A DNA stretch of 33,776 bases from an uncultured Collinsella sp. (GCA_944321445.1 CALULJ010000024.1:1-33776); one strand, 5' to 3'; counted from the first letter of the stretch, positions 9,242-18,105 are shown. Notes: generated from the sequence alone by a model not told the origin. Numbers and translations are program-made.

Positions 9242-10078
9242 CTAGGAGAACATTCCCGTGAGGTAATCGTTCAGGCGCTTGTCGTTCGGGCGCTGGAAGA
9301 TCTGGTTGGTCTCACCGTACTCCACCATGTCGCCCATGTAGAAGAACGCCGTGCGGTTGGACACGCGCGACGCCTGCTCCATGTTGTGCGTCACGATCAC
9401 GATGGCGCGATCGGCCACGATCTGGCCCATCAGGTCCTCGATGGCCAACGTCGAAATGGGATCGAGCGCCGAGCAGGGCTCGTCGAACAAGATCACGTCG
9501 GGCTTCATGGCAAGCGTACGCGCGATGCACAGGCGCTGCTGCTGACCGCCGGACAGCGCAAAGGCGCTCTTGTCGAGCTTGTCCTTCACTTCGTCCCACA
9601 AGGCGGCGCCGCGCAGGCTCTCCTCAACCATCTGATCGAGGATGTCCTTGTCCTTGATGCCGTGGCGCTTCGGCGCAAACGTGATGTTCTCGCGAATGGA
9701 CTTATGGAAGGGGTTCGGCTGCTGGAACACCATACCGATCGACTTGCGCAGCTCGTAGAGGTTCTCGGTCTTGGTGTTGATGTTGCGCCCCTGGTAGAGG
9801 ATTTCACCCTCCACGCGGCAGCCGCGAATCTCACGGTTCATAAGGTTCAAGCTGCGAAGGAACGTCGACTTACCGCAGCCGGAAGGGCCGATGAGCGCGG
9901 TGATCTCGCCCTTGTGGAACTTCAGGCTCGTGTCGTTCAGCGCATGGTGGTCGCCATAGTACACGTTGACATCGCGCGTCTCGAGAATCACCTCGTCGGA
10001 GATGGCCACACCCGACACGCGCTTGCCCTGCTCGCTCGAGCCGACGCTCTGAAGGAACTGGTCGGTTTCGTTCGTCAT
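9242..10078 (-). CDS. pstB: Phosphate ABC transporter ATP-binding protein PstB
   Basis: 278 residues; the cytoplasmic ATPase that powers high-affinity phosphate uptake through PstCA. The start at 10078 is set by an ATGA overlap with the pstA stop and by AGGAGG ten bases upstream; the track's longer frame would run into pstA. Walker A is GPSGCGKST (64-72), the signature LSGGQQQR lies at 175-182, and Walker [13 protein letters not shown] at about 196-207. The Q-loop region [13 protein letters not shown] is typical of PstB. About 30 extra N-terminal residues precede the usual PstB start. It is the last gene of pstS-C-A-B; a terminator follows and no phoU is present. Confidence 0.97.
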   Translation of the reverse strand: MTNETDQFLQSVGSSEQGKRVSGVAISDEVILETRDVNVYYGDHHALNDTSLKFHKGEITALIGPSGCGKSTFLRSLNLMNREIRGCRVEGEILYQGRNINTKTENLYELRKSIGMVFQQPNPFHKSIRENITFAPKRHGIKDKDILDQMVEESLRGAALWDEVKDKLDKSAFALSGGQQQRLCIARTLAMKPDVILFDEPCSALDPISTLAIEDLMGQIVADRAIVIVTHNMEQASRVSNRTAFFYMGDMVEYGETNQIFQRPNDKRLNDYLTGMFS

Positions 10079-11004
10079 TCGGCGGTCATCCTCCTTGCAA
10101 GCGCCTTGCCGGCAATGCGCGAAAGCACGTTGAACAGCAACACGCAAATCATCAGAAGCGCGGCGGTACCCCAGACGATGTGCTGGGCCTCGGGGCTTCC
10201 CTCGCCGTAAATCTTGTAGATGTGCACGGCGAGCGACTCACCCGGACGGAAGATGTTCCACGCGCAGGTGGGGCTGGCGAAGTTGAGCGAGAAGAAGTTC
10301 AGGCGCGCCGGCGAGCTCATGCCGGAAGTGAACAGCAGAGCCGCAGCCTCGCCGAACACGCGGCCGGCCGAAAGCACTACGCCGGTGACGATGGCAGGCA
10401 TGGCCGCCGGGATGAGCACGTGCAGAGTGGTCTCCCAACGCGTGAGGCCCATGGCCAGACACGCGTCGCGCTGGCTGGCGGGCACGTCCTCGAGCGCCTG
10501 CTGGATCACACGGGTAAGGATGGGGATGTTGAACATCGTGAGCGCGATGGCGCCGGAGATGAGCGAATAGCCCCAGCCGAAGTTCACCGAGAACATGAGG
10601 AAGCCGAACATACCGACAACGATGGACGGCAAGCTGGACAGGGTCTCGATAGCCGTAGAAGCGATCTTGGTGATGGGACCCTCGGGCGCGTACTCCACGA
10701 GGAACACCGCACCGCCCAAGGAGATGGGCAGCGAGATGATGAGGGTCAAAATCAGCAGATAGAACGAGTCGAACAGCTGGTAGGCGATGCCGCCTTCTGT
10801 GCCGTTCGAACGGCTCGGCTCGGTGAGGAAGCCCGGCTGCAGCAGCTGGCCGATACCCTGGGCCAGGATGTAGAGCACCATCGAGATGACGATGGCGATC
10901 ACGACGCCCACGATAAAGGTGAGGATGCCGGTCGCGATTCGGTCGTTGCGCATGGAGCGCTTGATGCGCGCCTCCTGCGCCTGCGCGGTGACGGTCTTAG
11001 CCAC
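10075..11004 (-). CDS. pstA: Phosphate ABC transporter permease PstA
   Basis: 309 residues from a GTG at 11004 that overlaps the end of pstC by 8 bases (GTGGCTAA); a GAAGGGGG stretch upstream can serve as ribosome binding site. A TTG at 11028 is an alternative start. The protein has about six hydrophobic segments, beginning near residues 26-50, and a binding-protein-dependent permease loop around [16 protein letters not shown]. It forms the membrane channel with PstC and contacts PstB. The overlap at both ends (pstC and pstB) shows tight translational coupling. A short stretch near [15 protein letters not shown] is typical of PstA proteins before the final helices. Confidence 0.95.
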   Translation of the reverse strand: MAKTVTAQAQEARIKRSMRNDRIATGILTFIVGVVIAIVISMVLYILAQGIGQLLQPGFLTEPSRSNGTEGGIAYQLFDSFYLLILTLIISLPISLGGAVFLVEYAPEGPITKIASTAIETLSSLPSIVVGMFGFLMFSVNFGWGYSLISGAIALTMFNIPILTRVIQQALEDVPASQRDACLAMGLTRWETTLHVLIPAAMPAIVTGVVLSAGRVFGEAAALLFTSGMSSPARLNFFSLNFASPTCAWNIFRPGESLAVHIYKIYGEGSPEAQHIVWGTAALLMICVLLFNVLSRIAGKALARRMTAE

Positions 11005-11908
11005 GGGACTTCGCCCCCTTCGCGCCAATGAGGTGGATGATCATGATGAAGATGAGCGACATACCCATGAGCAGCAGGCCGAGCGACCACAGCACGTCGT
11101 TTTGTACCGAGCCGGTGGCGTAGACGGCCATGCTCGTGGTGAGCGTCGTGGTGATGGTCGACGCGGAATCGAGCAGGCCTTCAGGCATGGCCTCGACGCC
11201 GCCGATGACCATGCGCACAGCGAGCGTCTCGCCGAAGGCGCGCGTCATGCCCAAGATGACCGCGGTCATAAGGGAGGGCGTGGCGCTCTTCAGCACAACG
11301 TGCCAGATGGTCTGCCAGCGGGTGTAGCCCAGCGCGAGCGAACCTTGACGGTAGCCGTCGGGCACGGCGCGCAGCGCGTCGATGGAAAGCGTCGTCACGG
11401 TCGGCAGAATCATGAGCGCCAGCACGATGGAGCCCGGCAGGATGCCCAGGCCCAGGTCGACGTTGAAGATCACGCGCATCGCGCCCACGATCACGTGGAA
11501 GCCGATGAGGCCGAAGACGACCGAGGGGATGCCGACGAGCAGCTCGATAAGCGGCTGGAAGTACTTCTGGCCGAACTTGGGCTGAATCTCGACGACGAAG
11601 ATGGCCGCGCCGATTGCGATGGGCACCGCGATAATCGTAGAGATGACCGTCACGGCAAACGAGGTCACGATCAGCGGGAGCGCGCCCGTGAAGGGAAGCC
11701 CGGTAGCCTCGTTGGTGTTGGCGAGGTTCCACTCCGTTCCTGTGAAGAATTCTGCAACGTTAACGCCATCCTTGATGAAGGTGGAGAGGCCTCGCTGCGC
11801 GACCATGAAGATAAGGGCCACAACGACAAGTGTCACGAGCGCGACGCAGGCGCCCGTGACACTCAAGCCTACCTTCTCAAGGTTGCGTTTTGGCATCTGC
11901 TTTGCCAT
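10997..11908 (-). CDS. pstC: Phosphate ABC transporter permease PstC
   Basis: 303 residues with about six transmembrane segments, the first at about 14-36 (VTGACVALVTLVVVALIF). The ATG at 11908 follows GAAAGG. The region FFTGTEWNL after the first helix and the permease loop LRAVPDGYRQGSLALG are characteristic of PstC. Together with PstA it forms the phosphate channel in the cytoplasmic membrane. It starts 54 bases after the pstS stop in the same orientation and overlaps pstA by 8 bases, so the four genes form one operon. Confidence 0.96.
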   Translation of the reverse strand: MAKQMPKRNLEKVGLSVTGACVALVTLVVVALIFMVAQRGLSTFIKDGVNVAEFFTGTEWNLANTNEATGLPFTGALPLIVTSFAVTVISTIIAVPIAIGAAIFVVEIQPKFGQKYFQPLIELLVGIPSVVFGLIGFHVIVGAMRVIFNVDLGLGILPGSIVLALMILPTVTTLSIDALRAVPDGYRQGSLALGYTRWQTIWHVVLKSATPSLMTAVILGMTRAFGETLAVRMVIGGVEAMPEGLLDSASTITTTLTTSMAVYATGSVQNDVLWSLGLLLMGMSLIFIMIIHLIGAKGAKSRG

Positions 11909-11962
11909 AGCGCACCTTTCGAAAACTATCGACGTACAGGGCGTAATCCGAACGAATCGGAC

Positions 11963-12904
11963 TTACTTCTCGGTGACGTTGCCCTCGGCGTCCTTGACGA
12001 CAGTCATCTCGGACACGGGAATGAAGCCCTGCTCGGCAACGAGCGAACCCTGGACGTCGTCGGAGAGCATGTACTCTAGGACCGCCTTGGTGGCCTCGTC
12101 GGCGTCCTCCTTGCAGTACATGTGCTCGGTGGCCCAGATGGGGAACGAGTTGTCGTAGACGTTCTCGTCGATGGGCTCGACACCGTTGACCTTGATGGCC
12201 TTGAACTTGGTGTCGTCGAAGTGCGAGAAGTCGAGGTAGGAGATGGCGTTGTCGGTGGAGCCAATCTGGGTCACGACGTCGCCGGACTTATCGAGCTCGG
12301 CCTTGCCCTTGAAGGTGGACTCGGGCTGGCCAGCGCCGAAAACGGCAGCCTCGAAGGTGGCACGGGTGCCGGAGCCAGACTTACGGTTCATGACGTAGAT
12401 ATCAGCGTCCTCGCCACCGACCTCAGACCAGTTGGTGATCTCGCCGGAGAAGATGCCCTTCAGCTGCTCGAGGGTGAGGTCCTCGACGGTAACGTTCATG
12501 GAGACGACCGGGCCCATGCCCACGACGGCGACCTCGTGGTCAACAAGGTCGGTGCACTGGTCGGCCTCGAGCTTGGTCTCGGCGAAGACGTCGGAGTTAC
12601 CGATGGTCACGGTACCGTCGGCCACAGCGGTGAGGCCGGTGCCCGAACCGTTGCCGGAGCCGGTGATGGACACGTCGGGGTTCTCATTCATGAACTGCTC
12701 GGCAGCAGCCTCGACGAGAGCCTGGAAGGAAGAGGCGCCATCATAGGTGACGGTACCGGTGAGCGTAGAGCCCTCCGCAGCAGCACCGGAACCAGTAGTG
12801 GCAGTACCACCGCCACCGCAACCGGCAAGACCGAGACCTGCGACGGCGGCGACGCCACCGGCAAGACCGAGGAACTGACGACGAGAGCAAGCGTAGTCGA
12901 ACAT
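11963..12904 (-). CDS. pstS: Phosphate-binding lipoprotein PstS
   Basis: 313 residues; extracytoplasmic phosphate receptor that delivers phosphate to PstCA. The ATG at 12904 has GAAAGGAG upstream; longer frames lack a site. The N-terminus carries a twin-arginine-like motif SRRQFLG (7-13), a hydrophobic stretch and a lipobox LAGC with Cys29, so the protein is probably exported by Tat and then lipidated. A Gly/Ser/Thr linker follows. Phosphate-contacting motifs typical of PstS are visible: GSGNGSGTGL and RKSGSGTRATFE. It is the first gene of the operon and its upstream region carries an 11-bp direct repeat that may be a Pho box. The Tat-type signal is less common than Sec for PstS. Confidence 0.96.
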   Translation of the reverse strand: MFDYACSRRQFLGLAGGVAAVAGLGLAGCGGGGTATTGSGAAAEGSTLTGTVTYDGASSFQALVEAAAEQFMNENPDVSITGSGNGSGTGLTAVADGTVTIGNSDVFAETKLEADQCTDLVDHEVAVVGMGPVVSMNVTVEDLTLEQLKGIFSGEITNWSEVGGEDADIYVMNRKSGSGTRATFEAAVFGAGQPESTFKGKAELDKSGDVVTQIGSTDNAISYLDFSHFDDTKFKAIKVNGVEPIDENVYDNSFPIWATEHMYCKEDADEATKAVLEYMLSDDVQGSLVAEQGFIPVSEMTVVKDAEGNVTEK

Positions 12905-13065
12905 GGTTCTCCTTTCGCGAATGCGACGATTCGCACCAGTTGAGCAGGCGGCCATGCATACCCCGCCCGCGTTTCGACTCCGTACTCTATCGCGCGCCCA
13001 AATCCTAAATTCGCTCAACGGCGTCTTATTACTATGCTCTGACCAAGCATTACGCGCAGATTTCT

Positions 13066-13087
13066 ACCGGCTTACACCCGGCTTACA
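13066..13087 (-). promoter_or_regulatory. Candidate Pho-type operator: two 11-bp direct repeats upstream of pstS
   Basis: On the minus strand two adjacent 11-mers read TGTAAGCCGGG and TGTAAGCCGGT, with a weaker third unit AGAAATCTGCG directly after. PhoB/PhoP-family response regulators bind tandem 11-bp units upstream of pst operons. The spacing and position (about 160 bases before pstS) fit, but the sequence is not a known consensus, so the call is inferential. Confidence 0.5.
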
Positions 13088-13116
13088 TTCCCCGCCCACA
13101 TCATGCTTCCCCCAAG

Positions 13117-13229
13117 CCTGTCCCAAAAGAGGACAAAGTGTCCCCTGGCACCCCCGTCCCCAGAGAAGACAAAATGTCCTCTGTGGGGACGGGGGTGCCA
13201 GGGGACACTTTGTCCTCCAGGGGGACAGG
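13117..13229. repeat. Long palindrome of the GGGGACGGGGGTGCC family
   Basis: Arms 13129-13165 and 13179-13217 are inverted copies over about 37 bases with one 2-base bulge, around a 13-base loop. Outer CCTGTCCC (13117-13124) and GGGACAGG (13222-13229) extend the symmetry. It sits between the dipeptidase stop and the pstS promoter and could terminate or insulate transcription. The same core occurs near 8839-9127 and at 25488-25560. Confidence 0.85.
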
Positions 13230-13266
13230 TCTCACCAAACGTGACCTGCCCCCTTTTGGCGGTGAT

Positions 13267-14679
13267 TTAGAAGTCGATGTCCATCAGGCGCAGAATCGCC
13301 AGGATGTACATCTTGAGTGCGCCCTTGAGCTGCTCTTCGCTTGCGCACTCGTTGGGACCGTGCATGCTGCCGCCCCATGCGGGAAGCTCCAGCGTGCTGT
13401 CCTCGGGGCCGAAGGAGACGGCGCGCTTGAAGTTGCGCGCATAGGTTCCGCCACCCATGGAAAGGAGCTCGGCAGGCTTGCCGGTCACCTCGCGGTAGGT
13501 ATCGAGCAGCGCCTGGACGGCCGGATGGTCGGCTGAGACGGAGAACGGCGGCTTGGTGCTGTCGACCTCGCACGTCGCCCCGAAGCGCTCAGCCAGGGCA
13601 GAACAGGTCGCGGCAAGCTCATCGGCGGTGGTGCTGTCCGGGAAGCGCACGTCGATGGTTTGACGCAGGCGGCCGTCTGCGACCTCGATGGTGCCGCCGT
13701 TGAGCGTCAGCGGGCCGAAGGCATCGCTCGACGTCGCAATGCCCATGGCCTCGCCCGCGGTGTCCGCCATGATATGCGACAGGAGCTCCAGATACGGCTT
13801 TTCGCTCTCACTCACCAGATTCGCCTCGCGCAGATAGCCGACGATAAGGCCGATAGCGTTGATGGTGCCCTCGGGCAGCGAGGCATGGCCGCCGATGCCG
13901 TGCGCCAGAATGCGCGTGCGGCCCTCGCCCGCCGGCTCGACCTCGATGCGATCGGCATTCGCCACAGGGGCAGGACACGCGGAGGCATCGAGGGCAAGTT
14001 CGCACACGGACTCGGACGGAATGGCGTTCGTCGCCTCAGCGCCGCTCCACGAAACGATGACGCCGCCTTCGATGGGAGCACTCACAAAGGTGGCGCCGAA
14101 CAGGCCCTTCTCGGCATTGCACACCGGGAATTCGGCATCGGGTGTGAACAGGAAGTCCGGGTCGTCGTGTCCGTCGAGGTAGTGATGCACATCAGTCATA
14201 CCCACCTCCTCGTCGCAGCCCAGCAGTGCGCGGAACGTGTGGCGCGGCGCGATGCCCGCGTACTTGAGGTACGCACCGGCATACAGCGACAGAACGGCCG
14301 GACCCTTATCGTCGATGACGCCGCGACCAAGCAGCCAACCCTCGCGGCGCTCCATGGCGAAGGGATCGGTGTTCCAACCGGGACCGGCCGGCACAACGTC
14401 GACGTGCGCGATCGTGGCGATCTGCGAGCCCGATGTGCCCGGAAGGTCGGCGATGCCCACATAGCCCTCATCATCGCTCGTCTCGTAGCCGAGCTTCTGA
14501 GCGATCTCGAGCGCGCAATCGAGCGCTTCGCGCACAGGACGGCCAAACGGAGCGCCGGGCTCCGCAGCGCTGTCATCGGCAACCGACGGATGCTTTACCA
14601 GCGCGGCAATGTCTGCGACGACGTCCTCCCAGACCTCGTCCACATACGCCGCGACATCGGCCTCGAGCTGCTTATCCAT
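13267..14679 (-). CDS. M20 family dipeptidase, PepV/Sapep-like
   Basis: 470 residues; a metal-dependent dipeptidase that cleaves dipeptides in the cytoplasm. The ATG at 14679 is chosen for GAAAGGAG upstream. Metal-binding and catalytic motifs of family M20 are in order: His92 and Asp94 in AHVDVVPAG, Asp123 in GVIDDKGP, Glu157-Glu158 in CDEEVG, Asp181 in FTPDAEFPV, and a C-terminal His in MHGPNE. The DAEFPVCNAEKG signature is typical of PepV/Sapep rather than of carboxypeptidase G2 or DapE. The central dimerisation-like domain lies between about 195 and 390. No signal peptide is visible. Downstream is the palindrome at 13117-13229; the HAD gene lies 96 bases upstream on the same strand. Confidence 0.92.
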   Translation of the reverse strand: MDKQLEADVAAYVDEVWEDVVADIAALVKHPSVADDSAAEPGAPFGRPVREALDCALEIAQKLGYETSDDEGYVGIADLPGTSGSQIATIAHVDVVPAGPGWNTDPFAMERREGWLLGRGVIDDKGPAVLSLYAGAYLKYAGIAPRHTFRALLGCDEEVGMTDVHHYLDGHDDPDFLFTPDAEFPVCNAEKGLFGATFVSAPIEGGVIVSWSGAEATNAIPSESVCELALDASACPAPVANADRIEVEPAGEGRTRILAHGIGGHASLPEGTINAIGLIVGYLREANLVSESEKPYLELLSHIMADTAGEAMGIATSSDAFGPLTLNGGTIEVADGRLRQTIDVRFPDSTTADELAATCSALAERFGATCEVDSTKPPFSVSADHPAVQALLDTYREVTGKPAELLSMGGGTYARNFKRAVSFGPEDSTLELPAWGGSMHGPNECASEEQLKGALKMYILAILRLMDIDF

Positions 14680-14775
14680 CTTGTCTCCTTTCATAAAGCC
14701 CCGGGCGCATCCCCCGCAAGGCGATACGCCGGAACCATAGGTACCCATCCAAACGATACGAAGCGCGCGTCCGTG

Positions 14776-15492
14776 CTACACGCTCACATCGTCCTCATCA
14801 GAGCCGTCGAGCGTCACGCCCAAAACGGCCGCAACCTCATATATGCCGTGACAGATCACATCGGCACCAGCGCGCTCGTGCTCGCCGGGTTGCGCGGTCC
14901 CCGTGTACACGCCGATGCAGGGAATGCCGTTTTCGTGCGCGCCCTCGGTATCGTGCCGACGATCGCCCACCATGAGGGCGTCTGCCGGGCGCACGCCCAG
15001 CTGGCGCAAGGCTTCACGGATGCAATCCGCCTTGGTATCGCGCCCCGGCTCCAAACGACCCACGACCGCCTCAAACGGCGGAAGATCGAGGGCGGCGACC
15101 ATCTTCTGCGCCGTATCCTCCAAACGCGACGTCGCGACCGCGCAGCGCGTGCCACGTGCGGCAAGCGCGCTGAGCAGCGGGCGCACGCCGGGCAGCGCAG
15201 GATAGTCCTCAGGCGTAACCGTGTGGCGAAACACGTCACGATAGGCCTCGGTAAGGCGGACGGCCTCTTCCAGCGGCACGCCGCAGAGCTCCATGAACCC
15301 GTCGTACAACGGAGGCCCGATGAGCATATTGAGGTCCGGCAGAGCATCAACGTCGTAACCGCACCGCTCGAGCGCCTCGCGCGCAACGCGCAAAATGGCC
15401 TTTGCGGTATCGGCGATGGTGCCATCAAAATCGAACAGCACCACCGGACGCGCAGCAAGCGCAAGCCCGTCAAAGTCCTCTCGCTCCGTCAT
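14776..15492 (-). CDS. HAD-family phosphatase, phosphoglycolate phosphatase-like
   Basis: 238 residues. The ATG at 15492 is preceded by GAGGAGG; the longer frame to 15537 is rejected. HAD motif I is LFDFDGTIAD with nucleophile Asp21 and acid Asp23; motif II is the Ser/Thr in VATSR; motif III Lys is in RDTKADCI; motif IV is VGDRRHD. The alpha-helical C1 cap between motifs I and II matches the PGP/PpaX/GmhB-like subgroup I enzymes that hydrolyse small phosphate esters. The exact substrate cannot be told. It lies 96 bases before the dipeptidase and about 210 after rpsA, whose terminator separates them, so it may have its own promoter. Confidence 0.88.
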   Translation of the reverse strand: MTEREDFDGLALAARPVVLFDFDGTIADTAKAILRVAREALERCGYDVDALPDLNMLIGPPLYDGFMELCGVPLEEAVRLTEAYRDVFRHTVTPEDYPALPGVRPLLSALAARGTRCAVATSRLEDTAQKMVAALDLPPFEAVVGRLEPGRDTKADCIREALRQLGVRPADALMVGDRRHDTEGAHENGIPCIGVYTGTAQPGEHERAGADVICHGIYEVAAVLGVTLDGSDEDDVSV

Positions 15493-15646
15493 GCAATCCT
15501 CCTCGTCTCTCCCTGCTCGGCGGGCAGACCCGCACAAGTCGGATCACCCCATGCGTGCACCATCATACGCCATAGCCCGCACAAGCGGACGCCCTATTCC
15601 TTCCGCCACGCACGGCAGCCGTCCTGAACAAGAAGCAATAGGCAAC

Positions 15647-15681
15647 AAAAAAACGGGCTCCCGGATGACCGGAAGCCCGTT
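15647..15681 (-). terminator. Rho-independent terminator of rpsA
   Basis: On the minus strand a 13-bp stem with one mismatch (AACGGGCTTCCGG with CCGGGAGCCCGTT, + strand 15669-15681 and 15652-15664) and a 4-base loop runs into a T-tract. It starts 23 bases after the rpsA stop. Confidence 0.9.
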
Positions 15682-15704
15682 AGGCTCAAAGAATCGAGCA
15701 GTCG

Positions 15705-16862
15705 CTACTCAGCGGCCTCTTCCTTCTTCTCGGGAAGCGGAGCAACCTCGATCTCGACGCCGAGGGTCTCGGCGGCGGACTTCATCGAGAGGCTGATGCG
15801 ACGACGGTCGAGGTCGATCTCCATGACCTTGACCTGGACCTTGGCGCCCACATGGGTGACCTGGCTGGGCTGGTCGACGTGCTTGTTGGCCATCTCGGAG
15901 ATGTGCACGAGGCCCTCGATGCCCTCACCGAGGTCGACGAACGCGCCGAACGGCACGAGCTTGGTGACGGTGCCCTCGACGATAGCGCCCACGGGGTACT
16001 TCTTGACGAGTGCACGCCACGGATCCTCGGTGGTCTGCTTGAGACCAAGGGAGATGCGCTCGCGGTTGAGATCGACATCCAGGACCTCAACCTCGACCTC
16101 CTGGCCGACCTTGACGACCTCGGAGGGGTGGTTGACGTGGTTCCAGGAGAGCTCGGAGATGTGGATGAGGCCGTCGATGCCGCCCAGATCCACGAAGGCG
16201 CCGAAGTCCACGATGGAGGAAACGGTGCCCTTGAGGCGCATGCCGCTCTTGAGCTTGGAGAGGATCTCGGTGCGCTCGGCCTTGCGGGACTCCTCGAGCA
16301 CCACGCGGCGGGACAGAACGACGTTGTTGCGGTTGCGGTCCATCTCGATGACACGAGCCTCGATGGAGGTGTGCAGGTAGGAGCTGAGGTCCTTGACGCG
16401 ACGGAGGTCGACGAGGGAGGCGGGCAGGAAGCCGCGCAGACCGATGTCGAGGATCAGGCCGCCCTTGACGACCTCGATAACCTCGCCCTCGACGTTCTCG
16501 CCGGAGTTGAACTTCTCCTCGATGCGGTTCCAGGCGCGCTCGTACTCAGCACGCTTCTTGGAGAGCACCAGACGGCCGTCCTTGTCCTCCTTCTGAAGGA
16601 CGAGGGCCTCGATGGGATCGCCCAGCGAGACGATGTCTGCAGGGTTGGCATCCTTGCGGATGGAGAGCTCGCGAACGGGAATGACGCCCTCGGACTTGAA
16701 ACCGATGTCCACGAGAACCTCGTCGCGCTCAATCTTAACAACGGTACCGTTGACCAGGTCGCCCTCGTCGAAATCGGTGATCGTGCCGTCGATAAGGCTG
16801 TTCATCTCCTCCTCGTTGACATCGTCGAGGGAGAAAATGGACGAGTTCTGAATCTCACTCAA
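15705..16862 (-). CDS. rpsA: 30S ribosomal protein S1 with four S1 domains
   Basis: 385 residues; binds mRNA on the small ribosomal subunit during initiation. The start is TTG at 16862: the sequence reads GAAAGGGG-TCCACCT-TTG, with good spacing and no ATG or GTG in frame nearby. Four S1 (OB-fold) repeats are visible at about 30-98, 115-183, 200-270 and 285-355, each with the GxVxxxxxxGxxVD(L/I) pattern; the last two are the best conserved (SIVDFGAFVDLGG, KLVPFGAFVDLGE). The C-terminus is short and Glu/Lys-rich (PLPEKKEEAAE). Four repeats match the short S1 of Gram-positives rather than the six of E. coli; at 385 residues it lacks the long C-terminal tail of many actinobacterial S1 proteins. 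It is a single-gene unit with its own terminator. Confidence 0.93.
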   Translation of the reverse strand: MSEIQNSSIFSLDDVNEEEMNSLIDGTITDFDEGDLVNGTVVKIERDEVLVDIGFKSEGVIPVRELSIRKDANPADIVSLGDPIEALVLQKEDKDGRLVLSKKRAEYERAWNRIEEKFNSGENVEGEVIEVVKGGLILDIGLRGFLPASLVDLRRVKDLSSYLHTSIEARVIEMDRNRNNVVLSRRVVLEESRKAERTEILSKLKSGMRLKGTVSSIVDFGAFVDLGGIDGLIHISELSWNHVNHPSEVVKVGQEVEVEVLDVDLNRERISLGLKQTTEDPWRALVKKYPVGAIVEGTVTKLVPFGAFVDLGEGIEGLVHISEMANKHVDQPSQVTHVGAKVQVKVMEIDLDRRRISLSMKSAAETLGVEIEVAPLPEKKEEAAE

Positions 16863-17238
16863 AGGTGGACCCCTTTCGAACTACGGGGCCCCGATTGCTA
16901 GGACCTGCAGATTGCACGAACGCCCGGGCGGGTGCCCAGATGCCGTGCGCACCGTTTGGAACTTCTCGGGAGCCGACAGATACGGATGTGAAGCGTATGC
17001 ATTCACGTTTGTCTAGACTACGTGGAATCGTTTGGATTTTCAAGGACAAAGCTCGATTTTTACGTGAGCGGTACGTAAAGATTCCGCATTTGCTCCACGT
17101 ACACCCCTCCTTTAGCATGCCGTGAGGCATTATGACGTAACCGTAAGGTTAACCTTGATAAAGACCGTACGAAACCGGGTACAAGTCACCCGTGAACATC
17201 CAAGAACGCCCACGGCGAACAGGCAAGGAGGTGCACAT
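16863..17238. other. Divergent intergenic region between rpsA and a HAD gene
   Basis: This 376-base stretch holds no gene. It is AT-richer than its neighbours and carries candidate promoters for both flanking genes. A perfect 12-bp palindrome AAGGTTAACCTT lies at 17145-17156, directly overlapping a TTGATA (17155-17160) that could be a -35 for the + strand gene, so a repressor or MerR-like site is possible. Confidence 0.6.
17015..17043 (-). promoter_or_regulatory. rpsA: Candidate rpsA promoter
   Basis: The minus strand reads TTGAAA (17038-17043), a 17-base spacer, then TAGTCT (17015-17020). The -35 is good and the -10 is weak. It would give an rpsA leader of about 145 bases. Confidence 0.35.
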
Positions 17239-17973
17239 ATGCTCAAGGCGGTCGCATTCGATATGGACGAAACCCTGCTTAGCATCAACTTGGGCGCATT
17301 CATCGCGGTGCTCGCCCGCGACGAATCAAGTCTGCTTGCAGACATCGGCCGCAAAAACCCGTTGTCGATGTTTGCCGCCTACACAGGCGCCATGCTCGAC
17401 GTCAACCGCGCCGACCGCGACAACGCGTGCACCAACCGCGAACTGTTCGACGAAGCGATCTATCGCCGCGGCGGCGTGAAGCTCGCAGACCCCATCATCG
17501 CCGATGCCCTGGCCTACTACGAGCGCGAGGTCCTCCCTCACCGCAACGACGGCATCATCGCCGCGCGCCCCATGGAAGGTGCCCATAAAGCCCTGGACCA
17601 GGTGCTCTCCCACGGCCTGCGCATCGCCCTGCTCACCAACCCCAGCTTCGGCCGAACCTGCATCGAGACCCGCATGGCCTGGGCAAACATCCAAGACGCC
17701 CCCTTCGAGCTGGTCACCACCATGGAAAACACCCGCCGCGTCAAGCCGAACCCCGACTACTACCTCGACGCCCTGGAAGAACTCGGCCTATCCCCCACCG
17801 AAGTCCTCATGGTAGGCAACGACCCCCGCCGCGACTTCCCTACCCCCGACATAGGCCTGCGCACCGCCTTCATAGGTAAAAAAGCTCCCGCCAGAGCCAT
17901 CTGGCACGGCAGCATGAACGACTTCGCCAACGAGTTCGAAGCAATCCTCAACCAGTTCAACGAATTAAGTTAG
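17239..17973 (+). CDS. HAD-family hydrolase
   Basis: 244 residues. The ATG at 17239 has AAGGAGG seven bases upstream. HAD motif I is AFDMDETLL (Asp8, Asp10), motif II the Thr in LLTNPSF, motif III Lys in RRVKPNPDYY, and motif IV VGNDPRRD. The helical cap between motifs I and II is long and carries a hydrophobic stretch around LSMFAAYTGAML. This places it with subgroup I HAD enzymes that hydrolyse phosphate esters, with motif IV reminiscent of the YjjG/REG-2 type; the substrate is unknown. No operon partner is visible: rpsA is divergent and the next gene convergent. The 3' end is followed by a series of hairpins. Confidence 0.88.
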   Translation: MLKAVAFDMDETLLSINLGAFIAVLARDESSLLADIGRKNPLSMFAAYTGAMLDVNRADRDNACTNRELFDEAIYRRGGVKLADPIIADALAYYEREVLPHRNDGIIAARPMEGAHKALDQVLSHGLRIALLTNPSFGRTCIETRMAWANIQDAPFELVTTMENTRRVKPNPDYYLDALEELGLSPTEVLMVGNDPRRDFPTPDIGLRTAFIGKKAPARAIWHGSMNDFANEFEAILNQFNELS

Positions 17974-17977
17974 TCCC

Positions 17978-18039
17978 GTCGCGGGCAACGCCCGCGACGA
18001 ATACAAGCTGGGTCGGAGGCCTGCGGCCTCTGACCCAGC
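17978..18039. repeat. Two tandem hairpins after the HAD gene
   Basis: GTCGCGGGC/GCCCGCGAC (17978-17986 with 17990-17998) forms a perfect 9-bp hairpin five bases after the HAD stop. A second, 15-bp stem with one G-T pair lies at 18007-18021 and 18025-18039 around a TGC loop. No T-run follows either, so they may be REP-like elements or processing/stability hairpins rather than classic terminators. Confidence 0.7.
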
Positions 18040-18105
18040 GGAACGCGCCGAAGGCGCACCAATCTCTCCCCCACCAGCAAACCCCACGAGCGGGTACCCG
18101 CCGTG

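Larger units (their letters stand above)
12905..13266. other. pstS upstream region and long palindrome
   Basis: This 362-base stretch holds no gene. Its left part is the pstS leader (12905-13020), followed by an AT-richer segment that may carry the promoter (CATAGTAATAAG on the minus strand, 13025-13036). An 11-bp direct repeat lies at 13066-13087 and a large palindrome at 13117-13229, just beyond the dipeptidase stop. Confidence 0.7.

Noticed and set aside
8789-9245. Overlapping frames of 67-108 codons between the ABC-F gene and pstB
   Set aside because: They are built from the GGGGACGGGGGT repeat and lack start signals.
9095-12079. Long plus-strand frames across the pst operon
   Set aside because: Antisense shadows of pstB, pstA and pstC; the Asp/Arg/His-rich composition is unlike real proteins.
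13660-15627. 655-codon plus-strand frame
   Set aside because: Antisense to the well-supported dipeptidase and HAD genes; a shadow typical of high-GC DNA.
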